A DNA stretch of 64,000 bases from Mesorhizobium sp. SOD10 (GCA_000824805.1 CCNA01000001.1:434001-498000), one strand, 5' to 3'. Counted from the stretch's first letter, positions 9,693 to 19,921 are shown. A program made the numbers and translations. Notes: a model not told the origin generated them from the letters alone.

Positions 9693-10457
9693 TTACGCCG
9701 CTAGCATCGCTCGCTCCTCGCTCGTCAGATGTCGCGCCTTGCCCTTGGCAAGCTCGCCGAGCTGAAGGCCGCCGATTGCCACCCTGACCAGCCTCAGCAC
9801 CTCGGTATCGAAGGCGCCGAGCAGCCTGCGGATCTGCCGGTTGCGCCCTTCGTCGAGCACGATCTCCAGCCAAGCGGTGCGGCCGCCGCTGCGCAACAGC
9901 GCGATCGAGCTTGCGGTGAGCAACTCGCCATCGACGACGGCGCCCTGGCGAAAGCGCTCGAGCATCCGCTCGTCGGGCGCGGCGGCGATCTGCACATGAT
10001 AGGTCTTGGCGACATGCGAGGCTGGGTCGAGCAGGCTGTTCGCCCAGCGCGTGTCGTTGCTCAGCAAAAGCAGCCCCTCGCTCGCCTTGTCGAGCCGGCC
10101 GACGGGCGAGACGAAGGGCAGGTCGAGCCCTTCCAGGCAGGCATAGACCGTGCCGCGGCCTTCGGGATCGTCGCGGGTGGTGACCAGCCCGCGCGGCTTG
10201 TTGAGTATCAGATAGACCTTGCGCTCTGCGACGACGCGCTCGCCGTCGACGGTGATGCGGTCGCGGTCGGGATCGATGCGCAGCAAGGCATCGCGCGCCG
10301 TCTTGCCGCCGACCTGCACGCGCCCCTCGGCGACGAGACGTTCGGCCTGCGTGCGCGAGCAGAAGCCGAGCTTGGAGAGCGCTCGGGCGAGGCTGACCTT
10401 GGTGGCGGAGGGGCGCGGTCTGGCTTCCAGCCGTGCGGAAATTGCTTTGCGTGCCAT
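9693..10457 (-). CDS. RsuA/RluB-family pseudouridine synthase
   Basis: The protein has an N-terminal S4 RNA-binding domain (LSKLGFCSRTQAERLVAEGRV) and a catalytic domain whose motif VGRLDKASEGLLLL contains the catalytic Asp. The C-terminal NRQIRRLLGAF matches RsuA/RluB/RluE/RluF enzymes, which isomerise single uridines in rRNA. The exact target is not decided by sequence. I start at the ATG at 10455-10457 (254 residues); in-frame ATG 10475 and a further upstream codon are alternatives with no clear ribosome site. Confidence 0.88.
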   Translation of the reverse strand: MARKAISARLEARPRPSATKVSLARALSKLGFCSRTQAERLVAEGRVQVGGKTARDALLRIDPDRDRITVDGERVVAERKVYLILNKPRGLVTTRDDPEGRGTVYACLEGLDLPFVSPVGRLDKASEGLLLLSNDTRWANSLLDPASHVAKTYHVQIAAAPDERMLERFRQGAVVDGELLTASSIALLRSGGRTAWLEIVLDEGRNRQIRRLLGAFDTEVLRLVRVAIGGLQLGELAKGKARHLTSEERAMLAA

Positions 10458-10554
10458 GTCCGCGACAGATGGCATGTACGGCAAGGGTCGCGCAACCGGG
10501 GGCGCTGAACCAATCCGTTGCCTTTGTTGCGCGGCCACTTACTGCTACTTCGAG

Positions 10555-11571
10555 CTAAGGCGCCTGGGTCGAGTTCTGCACGGGCTCGGTATAGGAGGGG
10601 TCCAAGGCCAGGTTCACGATATGCGCAAGCCGGAAACCAGCTTTCTTGACACGGTCTTGGGCCGTCTTCTCATAGGCGGCAAGATACGCCTGGCTGATCG
10701 GTTGGAACCGCTTCTCGTCACCTTGATGGTAGGCGGCTTTCGTCGCTGAATACTGGCACGCATTCCCGACCTTGATGCAATAAAGGACATCCGGGCTCAG
10801 CGTGATCTCGTAAGATTCGTTGGCCCACTCCCAAGGGTCGGTGCCGACAAGGCTCTTTTCTTCGGTCAGGCTTGTGTTCGCCTGCAGCGTGTCGACCGCC
10901 CGGTAGGTTATCGTCCTCGGACCCCAGGTTTTCTTGAAGTCCGCACGCTGCCTTACCCGCTCGAACAGGCCGGCTTCAAGAAGGCAATTGTCCCACACAG
11001 CATGGAGGTTGTCGGGACGGATCTTGGACGTGCCGCATTTGCCGTCCACCTTGGCATCAATCGCGTTTCCGCCCCTGTCATCGGCGAAGGAAACGTGAAG
11101 CGGCTGGTGGATATCGCCGATCCAATGACCAAGCGCCATCAATGCGAACACCCGATCTTGGTTGGATTTGCTCGTGTCCTTCAGGATGTCGAAATCCCGA
11201 CCAACGCCCGAGAGGATGCACTCTCCGTTTGCTGGGCACTCATTGTTCAGGATGGCTTGGGTTGTCCGGTCGACGTTAATGAAGTGATCTTCCGGGTGCT
11301 TTCTCGGCAATTCGTCCTCTTCAAGACAGCCGAGATTGAAGGACGTATAATGCCGATCGGGCAATTTGCCCTTTCCTTTGACATCGATACCGCCAGTTTT
11401 TATCTCGAAAAGCTTATTCAGCTGATCACGTGTGATTTTGGTGAAGTTTCTGTAAGCAAGATCACATACAGTCAGGTGACCGAACTTACCCCAGGCATTT
11501 GCCTGATTTGGCGCTGCGAAAATTGTTGCTGCCAAGAGAAAAATTGCTGCGAGAGTCGATGGAATGCACAT
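10555..11571 (-). CDS. secreted S1/P1-type nuclease
   Basis: 338 residues from the ATG at 11569-11571, which has GGGGG six bases upstream. A signal peptide (IPSTLAAIFLLAATIFAA) ends ANA|WGKFGH, so Trp becomes residue 1, as required in S1/P1 enzymes where its backbone binds the zinc cluster. Further ligand motifs are GHWIGDIHQPLH and NLHAVWDNCL. These enzymes cut single-stranded DNA/RNA and remove 3'-phosphate in the periplasm or outside the cell. Four or more Cys after the signal suggest disulfides. The flanking 160 bp upstream are AT-richer; no partner gene is visible. Confidence 0.88.
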   Translation of the reverse strand: MCIPSTLAAIFLLAATIFAAPNQANAWGKFGHLTVCDLAYRNFTKITRDQLNKLFEIKTGGIDVKGKGKLPDRHYTSFNLGCLEEDELPRKHPEDHFINVDRTTQAILNNECPANGECILSGVGRDFDILKDTSKSNQDRVFALMALGHWIGDIHQPLHVSFADDRGGNAIDAKVDGKCGTSKIRPDNLHAVWDNCLLEAGLFERVRQRADFKKTWGPRTITYRAVDTLQANTSLTEEKSLVGTDPWEWANESYEITLSPDVLYCIKVGNACQYSATKAAYHQGDEKRFQPISQAYLAAYEKTAQDRVKKAGFRLAHIVNLALDPSYTEPVQNSTQAP

Positions 11572-11785
11572 GGATACCCCCAAGGTCCGTGTTCGATTCC
11601 GAAATGGCGTAGAAGACATCGATGAAATGGCGATCAGTATAATATGAATTTTATCTAAAATATAGGGGTGAGCCGTTGTTGACTATTGTGGACTGTTCGC
11701 CCTCACCAGGTTCGAGCCCGCGAAGATCGCCAGCACGCTAGTACCGGCCTTGGCAGAGGCGAGTGCGGTCGCCGGGAAGAGCGGA

Positions 11786-12268
11786 TCACTCCTGTGGCGC
11801 GCTCAGCCGCCGGTAGGAGACGCCGTCAAATGTCGCCGTCACGAAGGTTTTGACCGACATTTTCCGCTTGCGTCCATCGCTGCAGGCATAGAGCGGCCAG
11901 CCGGCTTCGCTGCACTCGCTGGCCAGGCAGATACGGGCCACACAGTTCCCGACGGTCAGCCGAAAGCCGCCCTTGCCCGCGAAACCTTGCAGCAGGCTGC
12001 CGTCCGCCGAGCGCCATGTCCGTTGCTGGAATTCAGGCCGCAGCAGGCGAGGCTCGAGCGGCGCGGCCAGACCGGTCTGGGCCGATTGGCCCGAATATTG
12101 AAGCCGGTAGCGCGCCATGCCGGTTGTGTATGCGGTCACAAGATCGGATTGGCCGGAATAGGCCGCCGCGAGATCGGGGCGGTCGAAAAGATGGGACGCG
12201 CGCAGTTCCGCCGCCGACGGGCCCGTCAAGGCGGCTATGGCGACAAAGACCAGGCATACGCGCAGCAT
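11786..12268 (-). CDS. secreted protein of unknown function
   Basis: About 160 residues from the ATG at 12266-12268, preceded by GGAAATCGGG. The N-terminus is a signal peptide (LRVCLVFVAIAALTGPSAA). The mature part has a cluster of Cys near CVARICLASECS and a C-terminal KTFVTATFDGVSYRRL. The frame is open further upstream, but the signal peptide decides the start. No family is recognised and the neighbours give no hint. Confidence 0.55.
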   Translation of the reverse strand: MLRVCLVFVAIAALTGPSAAELRASHLFDRPDLAAAYSGQSDLVTAYTTGMARYRLQYSGQSAQTGLAAPLEPRLLRPEFQQRTWRSADGSLLQGFAGKGGFRLTVGNCVARICLASECSEAGWPLYACSDGRKRKMSVKTFVTATFDGVSYRRLSAPQE

Positions 12269-12385
12269 CCCGATTTCCAGCAGCCATTCCGGTCCGGCAC
12301 GCCGGCTTGCCCGGCTGCCCGCGCATACAATCTTTCCAATCGGATTTTCGCGCAAGCGCCCGGTTTTCGGAGTGGCCTGGTTTTG

Positions 12386-12826
12386 TCAGCTATTGGCGGC
12401 CGGCGGCAGTTCGAACAGGGTGGCGCCGTTCGCCCGCCCCCGGTCGACATAGCCGATCACGCGGAACCATTTCGCGACGTCGGGCCGGTCCAGCCAGCTG
12501 CGCGAATGTATGGGAAGGTTGCCGGCAAGCGCCTGGACATGCCGAATGTGCCGCTTGCAGAAGCGGATCGTCGCGGCGTTGAAGAAATCCTCCTGCGCTG
12601 CAAACAGCGTATCGGCAGCGTCCGCGTGCTCATGCCAGGCAATGATCGCAACCGTCCTGTCGTCCCGCACGAGCGCATGCGCCCGGCCTTCCTTCAGGTT
12701 CATCATCAGATTGTCATAGGCGCTTTTGCTGTCCTTGCCGGCCGCCACATACTCGTCCCACATTCGCTTGGACAGGTCTCGGAAAACACTTTCCAGATCT
12801 CCGACCGTCGCAGCGCGTGCTCTCAT
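12386..12826 (-). CDS. GNAT-like small protein, unknown
   Basis: 146 residues from the ATG at 12824-12826, which has a strong AGGAGG ribosome site. The opening MRARAATVGDLESVFRDL and the central ALVRDDRTVAIIAWHEH and later KWFRVIGYV are reminiscent of acetyltransferase-fold proteins, but no clear acetyl-CoA loop (Q/RxxGxG/A) is present. Assignment to GNAT is therefore tentative. The gene is separated by about 117 bp from the secreted protein downstream. Confidence 0.55.
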   Translation of the reverse strand: MRARAATVGDLESVFRDLSKRMWDEYVAAGKDSKSAYDNLMMNLKEGRAHALVRDDRTVAIIAWHEHADAADTLFAAQEDFFNAATIRFCKRHIRHVQALAGNLPIHSRSWLDRPDVAKWFRVIGYVDRGRANGATLFELPPAANS

Positions 12827-13152
12827 TTCTCCTCCTGACAGCCCGCTGGCAGTTTGCCTCAAGGAAGGACGATCACCAAGAAAACCAAATCCCCGATCCG
12901 GGCGACGCGCGCAATCTCATTTCGCACGGAAGGCCTCGACCGCTGATCACACTCGCATATCAGCGTCGGCTTGAGATCACATTTCCGCTGCGCCATGTTG
13001 AAGACCCTGCAGCCTTTGGCACCACTGCCGCCCCAATGACTTGGGTTGCGTTGGAGCGGCAGGAAAAAAGCGCATCGTTGAATTCCTCGCCCGCCTGCCA
13101 TAAAAGGCGCAAGTTTTCGACCGGCCTGAGGCTGCAGCGTTAGGAGTGTGCA
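12827..13152. other. divergent intergenic region, no gene seen
   Basis: About 326 bp between divergently read genes. I see no convincing coding frame. The only clear element is TAGGAG at 13141-13146, the ribosome site of the epimerase. Promoters for both flanking genes should lie here but no strong consensus is evident. Confidence 0.5.
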
Positions 13153-14172
13153 TTGACGTCGAGCAGGCCGATCCTGGTCACCGGCGCGGCCGGCTTCATA
13201 GGCTTTCACCTCTGCCGCCGGCTGCTCGCCGAAGGCCGGCAGGTTGTCGGCCTCGACTCCATGAACGAGTACTACGACGTCGCCCTGAAGCAAGCGCGGC
13301 TGGAGCGGCTGAAAGCGTTCGCGAATTTTCGTTTCGAGCATGTCGATCTCGCCGACCGCGACGGCATCTCGGCGGTCTTTGCCTCGGCCGCGCCGGAGAT
13401 CGTCGTCAATCTCGCCGCACAGGCGGGCGTTCGCTATTCGCTGGTCAACCCGCACGCTTACGCGCAAAGCAATCTCAACGGCTTCCTCAATATTCTCGAA
13501 GGGTGCCGGCAGGCCTCGGTCGGCCACCTCGTCTATGCGTCGTCGAGCTCGATCTATGGCGGCAGCACGCGCATGCCGTTCTCCGTGCATGATTCCGCCG
13601 ACCATCCCCTTAGCCTTTATGCCGCCAGCAAGAAGGCGAACGAGCTGATGGCCCACACCTACAGCCATCTGTTCGGGCTGCCGACGACGGGCTTGCGCTT
13701 CTTCACCGTCTACGGTCCGTGGGGCCGGCCCGACATGGCCTTGTTCATCTTCACCAAGGCCATCCTCGCCGGCCAGCCGATCGATGTCTTCAACCATGGC
13801 AACATGCAACGCGATTTCACTTACATCGACGACATCGTAGAGGGGGTCGTCCGCGTCATGCAGCATCCCGCGACGCCCAATCCTGATTGGACAAGTGCAG
13901 CGCCGGATCCCGCGACAAGCAATGCGCCGTTCAGGATACACAACATCGGCGACAGCTCGCCCGTCGAACTGAGCCGGCTGATCGACGTGCTGGAAGAAGC
14001 GCTTGGGCGCAAGGCCATACGCAATCTGATGCCGCTCCAGCCGGGTGACGTGCCGGCGACTCATGCCGACGTCACCTCGCTCGAAGAGGTGATCGGCTTC
14101 AGGCCCGGGATCCCGATCGAGATCGGCGTCCCGCGCTTCGTGGAATGGTATCGGGATTTCTACCAGGTCTGA
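13153..14172 (+). CDS. lspL: NAD-dependent UDP-glucuronate 4-epimerase-type enzyme
   Basis: 339 residues of the extended short-chain dehydrogenase family. The Rossmann motif GAAGFIGFHL is at the N-terminus. The catalytic Ser/Tyr/Lys are in SSSSIYG and YAASKKANE. The substrate-side motif GLRFFTVYGPWGRPDMA is the one typical of UDP-glucuronate 4-epimerases (UDP-GlcA to UDP-GalA), which rhizobia use for lipopolysaccharide and exopolysaccharide. The start is TTG at 13153 with TAGGAG six bases before it. The gene stands alone; lspL is the likely rhizobial name but other epimerase substrates cannot be excluded. Confidence 0.82.
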   Translation: MTSSRPILVTGAAGFIGFHLCRRLLAEGRQVVGLDSMNEYYDVALKQARLERLKAFANFRFEHVDLADRDGISAVFASAAPEIVVNLAAQAGVRYSLVNPHAYAQSNLNGFLNILEGCRQASVGHLVYASSSSIYGGSTRMPFSVHDSADHPLSLYAASKKANELMAHTYSHLFGLPTTGLRFFTVYGPWGRPDMALFIFTKAILAGQPIDVFNHGNMQRDFTYIDDIVEGVVRVMQHPATPNPDWTSAAPDPATSNAPFRIHNIGDSSPVELSRLIDVLEEALGRKAIRNLMPLQPGDVPATHADVTSLEEVIGFRPGIPIEIGVPRFVEWYRDFYQV

Positions 14173-14200
14173 GCGCAGGCAAACCGGGCTCGCTGCCCGT

Positions 14201-15526
14201 TCAGTCGGCCTGGCGTGCCTGCCTGTCGATCCAGAGCGCGATCAGCGTGCAGGCGGCGCCCGAAAGCAGATAGGCGCCGGCGGCGATGAGGCCGAAAGTG
14301 CCGGCCAGCAGCAGCGCGGCAAGTGGCGCGAAGCCGGCGCCGAACATCCAGGCCAGGTCCGACGTCACCGCCGAGCCGGTATAGCGGTGCCGACGCGAGA
14401 AGCTCGACGCCACGACTCCCGAGGATTGCCCGAAGCTTAGGCCCAGCAGGATGAAGCCCAGCATCATGAACACCGTCTCGCCGACGGTGCCACCGTTGAG
14501 AAGCTGCGGGGCAAAGCCGCTGAAAGCGGCGATGGCGACGGCGCCGCCACCGAGCAGGGCGCGGCGTCCGACCCGGTCGGCCAGCGGACCCGACGCGACG
14601 ATCGCCGCGATGCCGAACAGCGCGCTCACCGCTTCGATCATCAGGAAGCGCTCCGGACCCTCATTGGTGAACAGGAACACCCAGGACAGCGGAAACACCG
14701 TCACCATATGGAACAGGGCGAAGCTCGCCAGCGGCGCGAAGGCGCCGACGATGACGTTGCGGCCTTCCGTCCTGATCATGTCCCTGATGCGGGTCGGCTG
14801 CAGGTCGCCGCTCTCGTAGAGTTTCGAGAATTCGGGCGTCACCACGATGCGCAACCTTGCAAACAGCGCCACCACATTGATGGCGAAGGCGACGAAGAAT
14901 GGATAGCGCCAGCCCCAAGCGAAGAAGTCTTCGGCCGAGAGGTTGGCGACGAAGAAGGCAAACAGCGAGCTAGCCACGATAAGCCCGATCGGCGCGCCGA
15001 GCTGCGGGATCATCGCATAGATGCCGCGCCGGTTCTGCGGCGCGTTCAGCGCCAAAAGCGAGGGCAGTCCGTCCCATGTCCCGCCGAGTGCTAAACCCTG
15101 CAGGAACCTGGTAAGCCCCAGCAGCCAGGCGGCGACCGCGCCGACATCCTCATAGGAGGGCAGGAACGCCATGGCGACTGTCGAGGTGCCGAGCAGGAAC
15201 AGCGCGATCGTCAGCTTGGCGCCGCGGCCGTAGGCGCGGTCGATCGCCATGAACAGCACGGTGCCGAACGGGCGCGCGATGAAGGCCAGCGCGAAGATGG
15301 CGAAGGAATAGAGCGTCCCGACCAGCGGATCGTGCGTTGGAAACACAAGCTTGGGGAACACGATCACGGAGGCGATCGCGTAAACGAAGAAATCGAAGAA
15401 CTCCGACGTTCTGCCGATGATCACGCCGACGGCGATATCGCCGGCGCTGACCTGGCCGTGATGCGAGCCAATCAGCCTGCTGTCAGTTTCGGCAGTCGAA
15501 GTTTCAGCCATCTTGTCCGTTGCCAC
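14201..15526 (-). CDS. MFS transporter, metabolite:H+ symporter type
   Basis: 441 residues with about 12 membrane segments. Features of the metabolite/H+ symporter branch include GRTSEFFDFFVYA in helix 1, ARPFGTVLFMAIDRAYGRG between helices 2 and 3, and GLALGGTWDGLPSLLALNAP in helix 4-5. Substrates in this family are carboxylates, betaines and similar compounds; the present substrate is unknown. It is divergent from cyoA, with a 21-bp palindrome roughly midway, and convergent with the epimerase gene. Confidence 0.82.
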   Translation of the reverse strand: MATDKMAETSTAETDSRLIGSHHGQVSAGDIAVGVIIGRTSEFFDFFVYAIASVIVFPKLVFPTHDPLVGTLYSFAIFALAFIARPFGTVLFMAIDRAYGRGAKLTIALFLLGTSTVAMAFLPSYEDVGAVAAWLLGLTRFLQGLALGGTWDGLPSLLALNAPQNRRGIYAMIPQLGAPIGLIVASSLFAFFVANLSAEDFFAWGWRYPFFVAFAINVVALFARLRIVVTPEFSKLYESGDLQPTRIRDMIRTEGRNVIVGAFAPLASFALFHMVTVFPLSWVFLFTNEGPERFLMIEAVSALFGIAAIVASGPLADRVGRRALLGGGAVAIAAFSGFAPQLLNGGTVGETVFMMLGFILLGLSFGQSSGVVASSFSRRHRYTGSAVTSDLAWMFGAGFAPLAALLLAGTFGLIAAGAYLLSGAACTLIALWIDRQARQAD

Positions 15527-15612
15527 CGAGCTCGTCCGGGACGTGCCTGGTCCGAGATGCGATTGTCATTCCATAATGCGTGGCCAGTTTCGTCAAAGCC
15601 GTCCCGACTGGG

Positions 15613-15633
15613 CATTGGACAAATTGTCCAATG
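15613..15633. promoter_or_regulatory. perfect palindrome, candidate operator
   Basis: Arms CATTGGACAA and TTGTCCAATG flank a single central A. It lies 86 bp from the MFS start and 89 bp from the cyoA start in their shared upstream region. Such symmetry suggests a dimeric repressor or activator site. The regulator is unknown. Confidence 0.6.
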
Positions 15634-15722
15634 TCGTTGCGCTGCCGGCGGCAGTAGCCGTTGGTCCATATCGCATCGCAACCTGCAAAGACCTGCTGCA
15701 GGCCCATCGAGGGCAGCGTTTG

Positions 15723-16904
15723 ATGAAACGATCCGGAGTCCTGCTCCTGTTTCCCCTGGCCGTGCTGCTCAGCGGCTGCGACTTCGTCGTGCTGGCGCCC
15801 GCGGGCGACGTGGCAGTGCAGCAGCGTGACCTGCTCGTCATCTCGACCCTGCTGATGCTGCTCATCATCGTGCCCGTCATGGCGCTGACCGTATTCTTTG
15901 CCTGGCGTTACCGGCAATCGAGCACGAAAGCGCCCTACACGCCCGACTGGGACCATTCGACCAAGCTGGAGCTGGTGATCTGGGCGGCGCCGCTGCTCAT
16001 CATCATATGCCTTGGCGCGCTCACTTGGCTCGGCACGCATCTGCTCGATCCCTACCGGCGCATCGATCGGATCGAGGCTGGACAGCCGGTCACGCAGGGC
16101 CATAAGCCGCTCAGGGTCGAGGTCGTCGCGCTCGATTGGAAATGGCTCTTCATCTATCCAGATTACGGCATTGCCTCCGTCAACGAGCTCGCCGCGCCGG
16201 TCAACCAGCCGATCGACTTCCGCATCACCTCGTCCACGGTGATGAACTCCTTCTACGTTCCCGCCCTTGCCGGGCAGATCTATGCCATGCCGGGCATGGA
16301 GACGAAGCTGCACGCCGTCATCAACCGTCCGGGCACCTATACCGGCTTCTCGGCCAATTACAGCGGCGCCGGCTTCTCCGGCATGCGCTTTGCCTTCCAC
16401 GGCCTGTCCGACCAGGCCTTCGGTGAGTGGGTGACGCAGAGCAAGAGCGCACAGGCCACGCTCAGCCGCGAGACCTATCTCGCGCTCGAACGTCCGAGCG
16501 AGAACGAGCCCGTCCGCCACTATGCCTCCGTCGATCCCGACCTCTACGGCGCCATCCTCAATCTGTGCGTCGAGCGTGGCAAGATGTGCATGAACGAGAT
16601 GATGTCGATCGACGCCAAGGGCGGTCTTGGCCTGGCCGGCGTGCGCAACACCTTGCCGCTGCAATATGACAAGCTTGCCCGGCGCGGGGCGGTGTTCGGC
16701 AACGACCCGTCCTATGTCGCAAGCATCTGCACGGCGGAGGAGGCCGCCGCCGCTGCGCGCGCGGCCCGTAATGACGATGACAGCGGTTGGCCGCTCCGGG
16801 ACCTGTCTCCGCTACGCGGCGTCGGCCTGCTCGCGCCCGGCGCGGGCAGCCGCCGCGCCGACGCCGGAGCGCCGTCGCTCGGCCTGCTGCGCTTCGATTT
16901 GTGA
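15723..16904 (+). CDS. cyoA: cytochrome bo3-type quinol oxidase subunit II
   Basis: 393 residues. It is a lipoprotein with signal [14 protein letters not shown] (lipobox LSGC), then two membrane helices and a periplasmic cupredoxin domain ([19 protein letters not shown] ... [23 protein letters not shown]). The Cu-A ligands of cytochrome c oxidases are absent, which marks it as a quinol oxidase. The C-terminal part is a COX_ARM-type extension followed by a variable tail. The frame is open upstream to 15513, but the ATG at 15723 is fixed by the lipoprotein signal. First gene of cyoABCD-surf1-regBA. Confidence 0.93.
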   Translation: MKRSGVLLLFPLAVLLSGCDFVVLAPAGDVAVQQRDLLVISTLLMLLIIVPVMALTVFFAWRYRQSSTKAPYTPDWDHSTKLELVIWAAPLLIIICLGALTWLGTHLLDPYRRIDRIEAGQPVTQGHKPLRVEVVALDWKWLFIYPDYGIASVNELAAPVNQPIDFRITSSTVMNSFYVPALAGQIYAMPGMETKLHAVINRPGTYTGFSANYSGAGFSGMRFAFHGLSDQAFGEWVTQSKSAQATLSRETYLALERPSENEPVRHYASVDPDLYGAILNLCVERGKMCMNEMMSIDAKGGLGLAGVRNTLPLQYDKLARRGAVFGNDPSYVASICTAEEAAAAARAARNDDDSGWPLRDLSPLRGVGLLAPGAGSRRADAGAPSLGLLRFDL

Positions 16905-16914
16905 GGGATGGCGG

Positions 16915-18921
16915 ATGCCTGAGACGCTGACCAAATTCATCTTCGGCCGCCTCACTTGGGAGTCGCTGCCGCTGCACGAGCCGATCGTCGTCGGCACCTT
17001 CATCGTGGTGGCGCTCGGCGGTTTGGCGCTTCTCGGCGCGGTCACCTATTTCAAGCTTTGGGGCTATCTGTGGCGCGAGTGGTTCACCAGCGTCGACCAC
17101 AAGAAGATCGGCATCATGTATATGGTGCTCGGCCTCGTCATGCTTTTGCGCGGCTTCTCCGACGCCATCATGATGCGCCTGCAGCAGGCCATCGCCTTCA
17201 ACGGCTCAGAGGGCTATCTCAACGCCCATCACTACGACCAGATCTTCACCGCCCACGGCGTGATCATGATCTTTTTCGTGGCGATGCCATTCGTTACCGG
17301 GCTGATGAACTTCGTCGTGCCACTGCAGATCGGCGCGCGCGACGTCTCGTTCCCCTTCCTCAACAATTTCAGCTTCTGGATGACGGTCGGTGGCGCCATC
17401 CTGGTCATGGCCTCGCTGTTCGTCGGCGAGTTCGCCCGCACCGGCTGGCTGGCTTATCCGCCGCTCTCGGGCATCAACTACAGTCCTGATGTCGGCGTCG
17501 ATTATTACATATGGGCGCTGCAGGTGGCCGGCGTCGGCACGACGCTGTCCGGCATCAACCTGATCTGCACCATCATCAAGATGCGCGCGCCCGGCATGAC
17601 GATGATGCGCATGCCCGTCTTCACCTGGACCTCGCTCTGCACCAACGTGCTGATTGTGGCGTCCTTCCCGGTGCTGACGGCAGTGCTGACGCTTCTGGCG
17701 CTCGACCGTTATGTCGGCACCAACTTCTTCACCAACGACTTCGGCGGCAACCCGATGATGTATGTGAACCTCATCTGGATATGGGGTCACCCGGAAGTCT
17801 ACATCCTCATCCTGCCGCTGTTCGGCGTCTTCTCCGAGGTCACCTCGACCTTCTCCGGCAAGCGCCTGTTCGGCTACACCTCGATGGTCTACGCCACGGT
17901 GGTCATCACCATCCTGTCGTATCTCGTCTGGCTGCACCACTTCTTCACCATGGGCTCCGGCGCCAGCGTCAATTCCTTCTTCGGCATCACCACGATGATC
18001 ATCTCGATCCCGACAGGGGCGAAGATATTCAACTGGCTTTTCACCATGTATCGCGGCCGCATCCGCTTCGAGCTGCCGATGATGTGGACCGTGGCCTTCA
18101 TGCTCACCTTCGTCGTCGGCGGTATGACCGGCGTGCTGCTTGCGGTGCCGCCGGCCGACTTCGTCTTGCACAACAGCCTGTTCCTGATCGCGCATTTCCA
18201 TAACGTCATCATCGGCGGCGTGCTGTTCGGCCTGTTTGCCGGCATCGCCTATTGGTGGCCGAAGGCCTTCGGCTTCAAGCTCGACCCGTTCTGGGGCAAG
18301 GTCTCGTTCTGGTGCTGGGTGCTCGGCTTCTGGTTCGCCTTCATGCCGCTCTACATCCTTGGCCTGATGGGCGTGACGCGCCGCATGCGGGTCTTCGACG
18401 ACCCATCGCTGCAGATCTGGTTCGTCATTGCCGGCTTCGGCGCGGCGCTGATCGCCTGCGGCATCGCCGCCTTCCTGGTGCAGATCTTCGTCTCCATCCG
18501 CAAGCGGGCCGAGCTGGTCGATGTCACCGGCGATCCCTGGGGCGGCCGTACGCTCGAATGGTCGACCTCTTCGCCGCCGCCGGCCTACAATTTCGCTTTC
18601 ACCCCCGTCATCCGCGACAACGACGCCTGGTGGGACATGAAGAAGGCCGGCTACCGGCGCCCGCTCTCCGGCTTCAGGCCGATCCACATGCCGAGCAACA
18701 CCGGCACGGGGGTGATCCTCGCCGCGCTCAGCGTCGCGCTCGGCTTCGGCCTGATCTGGTATATGTGGTGGCTGGCGGCGCTGAGCTTCGTCTGCCTGAT
18801 CGCCACCGCGATCGGCCACACCTTCAACTATCACCGCGACTTCGACATCCCGGCAGCCGAGGTCGCGCAAACGGAAGAGGCGAGGACCAAGCTCCTCGCC
18901 GCTCAGGGGGCTAGCGCTTGA
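16915..18921 (+). CDS. cyoB: cytochrome bo3-type quinol oxidase subunit I
   Basis: 668 residues of the haem-copper oxidase catalytic subunit. It carries the low-spin haem ligand region [11 protein letters not shown], the Cu-B/cross-linked His-Tyr motif [12 protein letters not shown], the Cu-B pair WLHHFF, and the haem ligands in [10 protein letters not shown]. It couples ubiquinol oxidation to oxygen reduction and proton pumping. The ATG at 16915, 10 bp after cyoA, begins [13 protein letters not shown]. An open frame reaching back to 16627 overlaps cyoA and is not coding. It overlaps the cyoC start region. Confidence 0.95.
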   Translation: MPETLTKFIFGRLTWESLPLHEPIVVGTFIVVALGGLALLGAVTYFKLWGYLWREWFTSVDHKKIGIMYMVLGLVMLLRGFSDAIMMRLQQAIAFNGSEGYLNAHHYDQIFTAHGVIMIFFVAMPFVTGLMNFVVPLQIGARDVSFPFLNNFSFWMTVGGAILVMASLFVGEFARTGWLAYPPLSGINYSPDVGVDYYIWALQVAGVGTTLSGINLICTIIKMRAPGMTMMRMPVFTWTSLCTNVLIVASFPVLTAVLTLLALDRYVGTNFFTNDFGGNPMMYVNLIWIWGHPEVYILILPLFGVFSEVTSTFSGKRLFGYTSMVYATVVITILSYLVWLHHFFTMGSGASVNSFFGITTMIISIPTGAKIFNWLFTMYRGRIRFELPMMWTVAFMLTFVVGGMTGVLLAVPPADFVLHNSLFLIAHFHNVIIGGVLFGLFAGIAYWWPKAFGFKLDPFWGKVSFWCWVLGFWFAFMPLYILGLMGVTRRMRVFDDPSLQIWFVIAGFGAALIACGIAAFLVQIFVSIRKRAELVDVTGDPWGGRTLEWSTSSPPPAYNFAFTPVIRDNDAWWDMKKAGYRRPLSGFRPIHMPSNTGTGVILAALSVALGFGLIWYMWWLAALSFVCLIATAIGHTFNYHRDFDIPAAEVAQTEEARTKLLAAQGASA

Positions 18922-19550
18922 GCATGGCATTGACGACGATCACGGCCGACGCCGAACCGGTCTTCCACCTGGAGGAGGAGCATGCGCACGCCGAAGGCGG
19001 CAGCACCATGCTCGGCTTCTGGCTCTATCTGATGAGCGACTGCCTGATCTTCGCCATGCTGTTCGCGGCCTTCGGCGTGCTCGGCGGCAATTACGCGGCC
19101 GGCCCGGCACCGAAGGACCTGTTCGATCTCGGTCTGGTGGCGGTCAACACCACCATGCTGCTCTTGTCCTCGATCACCTATGGCTTTGCCATGCTGACCA
19201 TGGACAAGGGCCGCGTCGGCGCGACACAGGGCTGGCTTGCCGTGACCATGCTGTTCGGCCTGGCGTTCCTCTCCATCGAGCTCTACGAATTCGCGCATAT
19301 GATTCGTGAGGGTGCGACGCCGCAGCGCAGCGCCTTCCTGTCGTCCTTCTTCACGCTGGTCGGCACGCACGGCCTGCACGTCACCTTCGGCATCGTCTGG
19401 ATGGTGACGCTGATGGTGCAGGTCGCCCGATACGGGCTCATCAAGGCCAACCGCCGCCGGCTTATGTGCCTCTCGATGTTCTGGCACTTCCTCGACGTCG
19501 TCTGGATCGGCGTCTTCACCTTCGTCTATCTGATGGGGATGCTCAGATGA
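18918..19550 (+). CDS. cyoC: cytochrome bo3-type quinol oxidase subunit III
   Basis: 210 residues with about five membrane helices, matching haem-copper oxidase subunit III ([51 protein letters not shown]). I place the start at TTG 18918, overlapping the cyoB stop (TTGA), because GGGGG lies seven bases upstream; ATG 18924 is the alternative. It stabilises subunit I in the membrane. Confidence 0.93.
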   Translation: MSMALTTITADAEPVFHLEEEHAHAEGGSTMLGFWLYLMSDCLIFAMLFAAFGVLGGNYAAGPAPKDLFDLGLVAVNTTMLLLSSITYGFAMLTMDKGRVGATQGWLAVTMLFGLAFLSIELYEFAHMIREGATPQRSAFLSSFFTLVGTHGLHVTFGIVWMVTLMVQVARYGLIKANRRRLMCLSMFWHFLDVVWIGVFTFVYLMGMLR

Positions 19551-19921
19551 GCGCTCATGATCATGCCGATCACGACCTCGTGCATGGCGGCGCCGCGCAC
19601 GGGTCGTTGAAGGGCTACCTGATCGGCTTCGTCCTGTCGGTGATCCTCACCGCCATCCCGTTCTGGATGGTTATGACCGGCGCCATCGACAACAAGCAGG
19701 CGACAGCCATCATCATCATGGCCTTCGCAGTGGTGCAGATCGTGGTGCACATGGTCTTCTTCCTGCACATGAACCCCGCTTCGGAAGGCGGATGGTCGAT
19801 GCTGGCGCTCATCTTCACGGTGATCCTCGTCGTCATCGTGCTGAGCGGCTCGCTCTGGGTGATGTACCACCTCAACGCCAACATGATGCCCGGGCTCCAT
19901 GAGATGCGGGAGATGCCATGA
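19547..19921 (+). CDS. cyoD: cytochrome bo3-type quinol oxidase subunit IV
   Basis: 124 residues. A His-rich N-terminus ([15 protein letters not shown]) precedes three membrane helices, including IVVHMVFFLHM, typical of CyoD. It starts with an ATGA overlap with cyoC and ends with an ATGA overlap with surf1. It assists assembly of the oxidase. No haem O synthase gene (cyoE) follows, so haem O must be made by an enzyme encoded elsewhere. Confidence 0.93.
   Translation: MSAHDHADHDLVHGGAAHGSLKGYLIGFVLSVILTAIPFWMVMTGAIDNKQATAIIIMAFAVVQIVVHMVFFLHMNPASEGGWSMLALIFTVILVVIVLSGSLWVMYHLNANMMPGLHEMREMP

Noticed and set aside
16627..16914. N-terminal extension of cyoB
   Set aside because: It lies inside cyoA in another frame; the ATG at 16915 gives the conserved CyoB N-terminus.
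17206..18930. 574-codon minus-strand frame antisense to cyoB
   Set aside because: Asp/Glu/His-rich translation typical of antisense to a membrane protein; cyoB is unambiguous.
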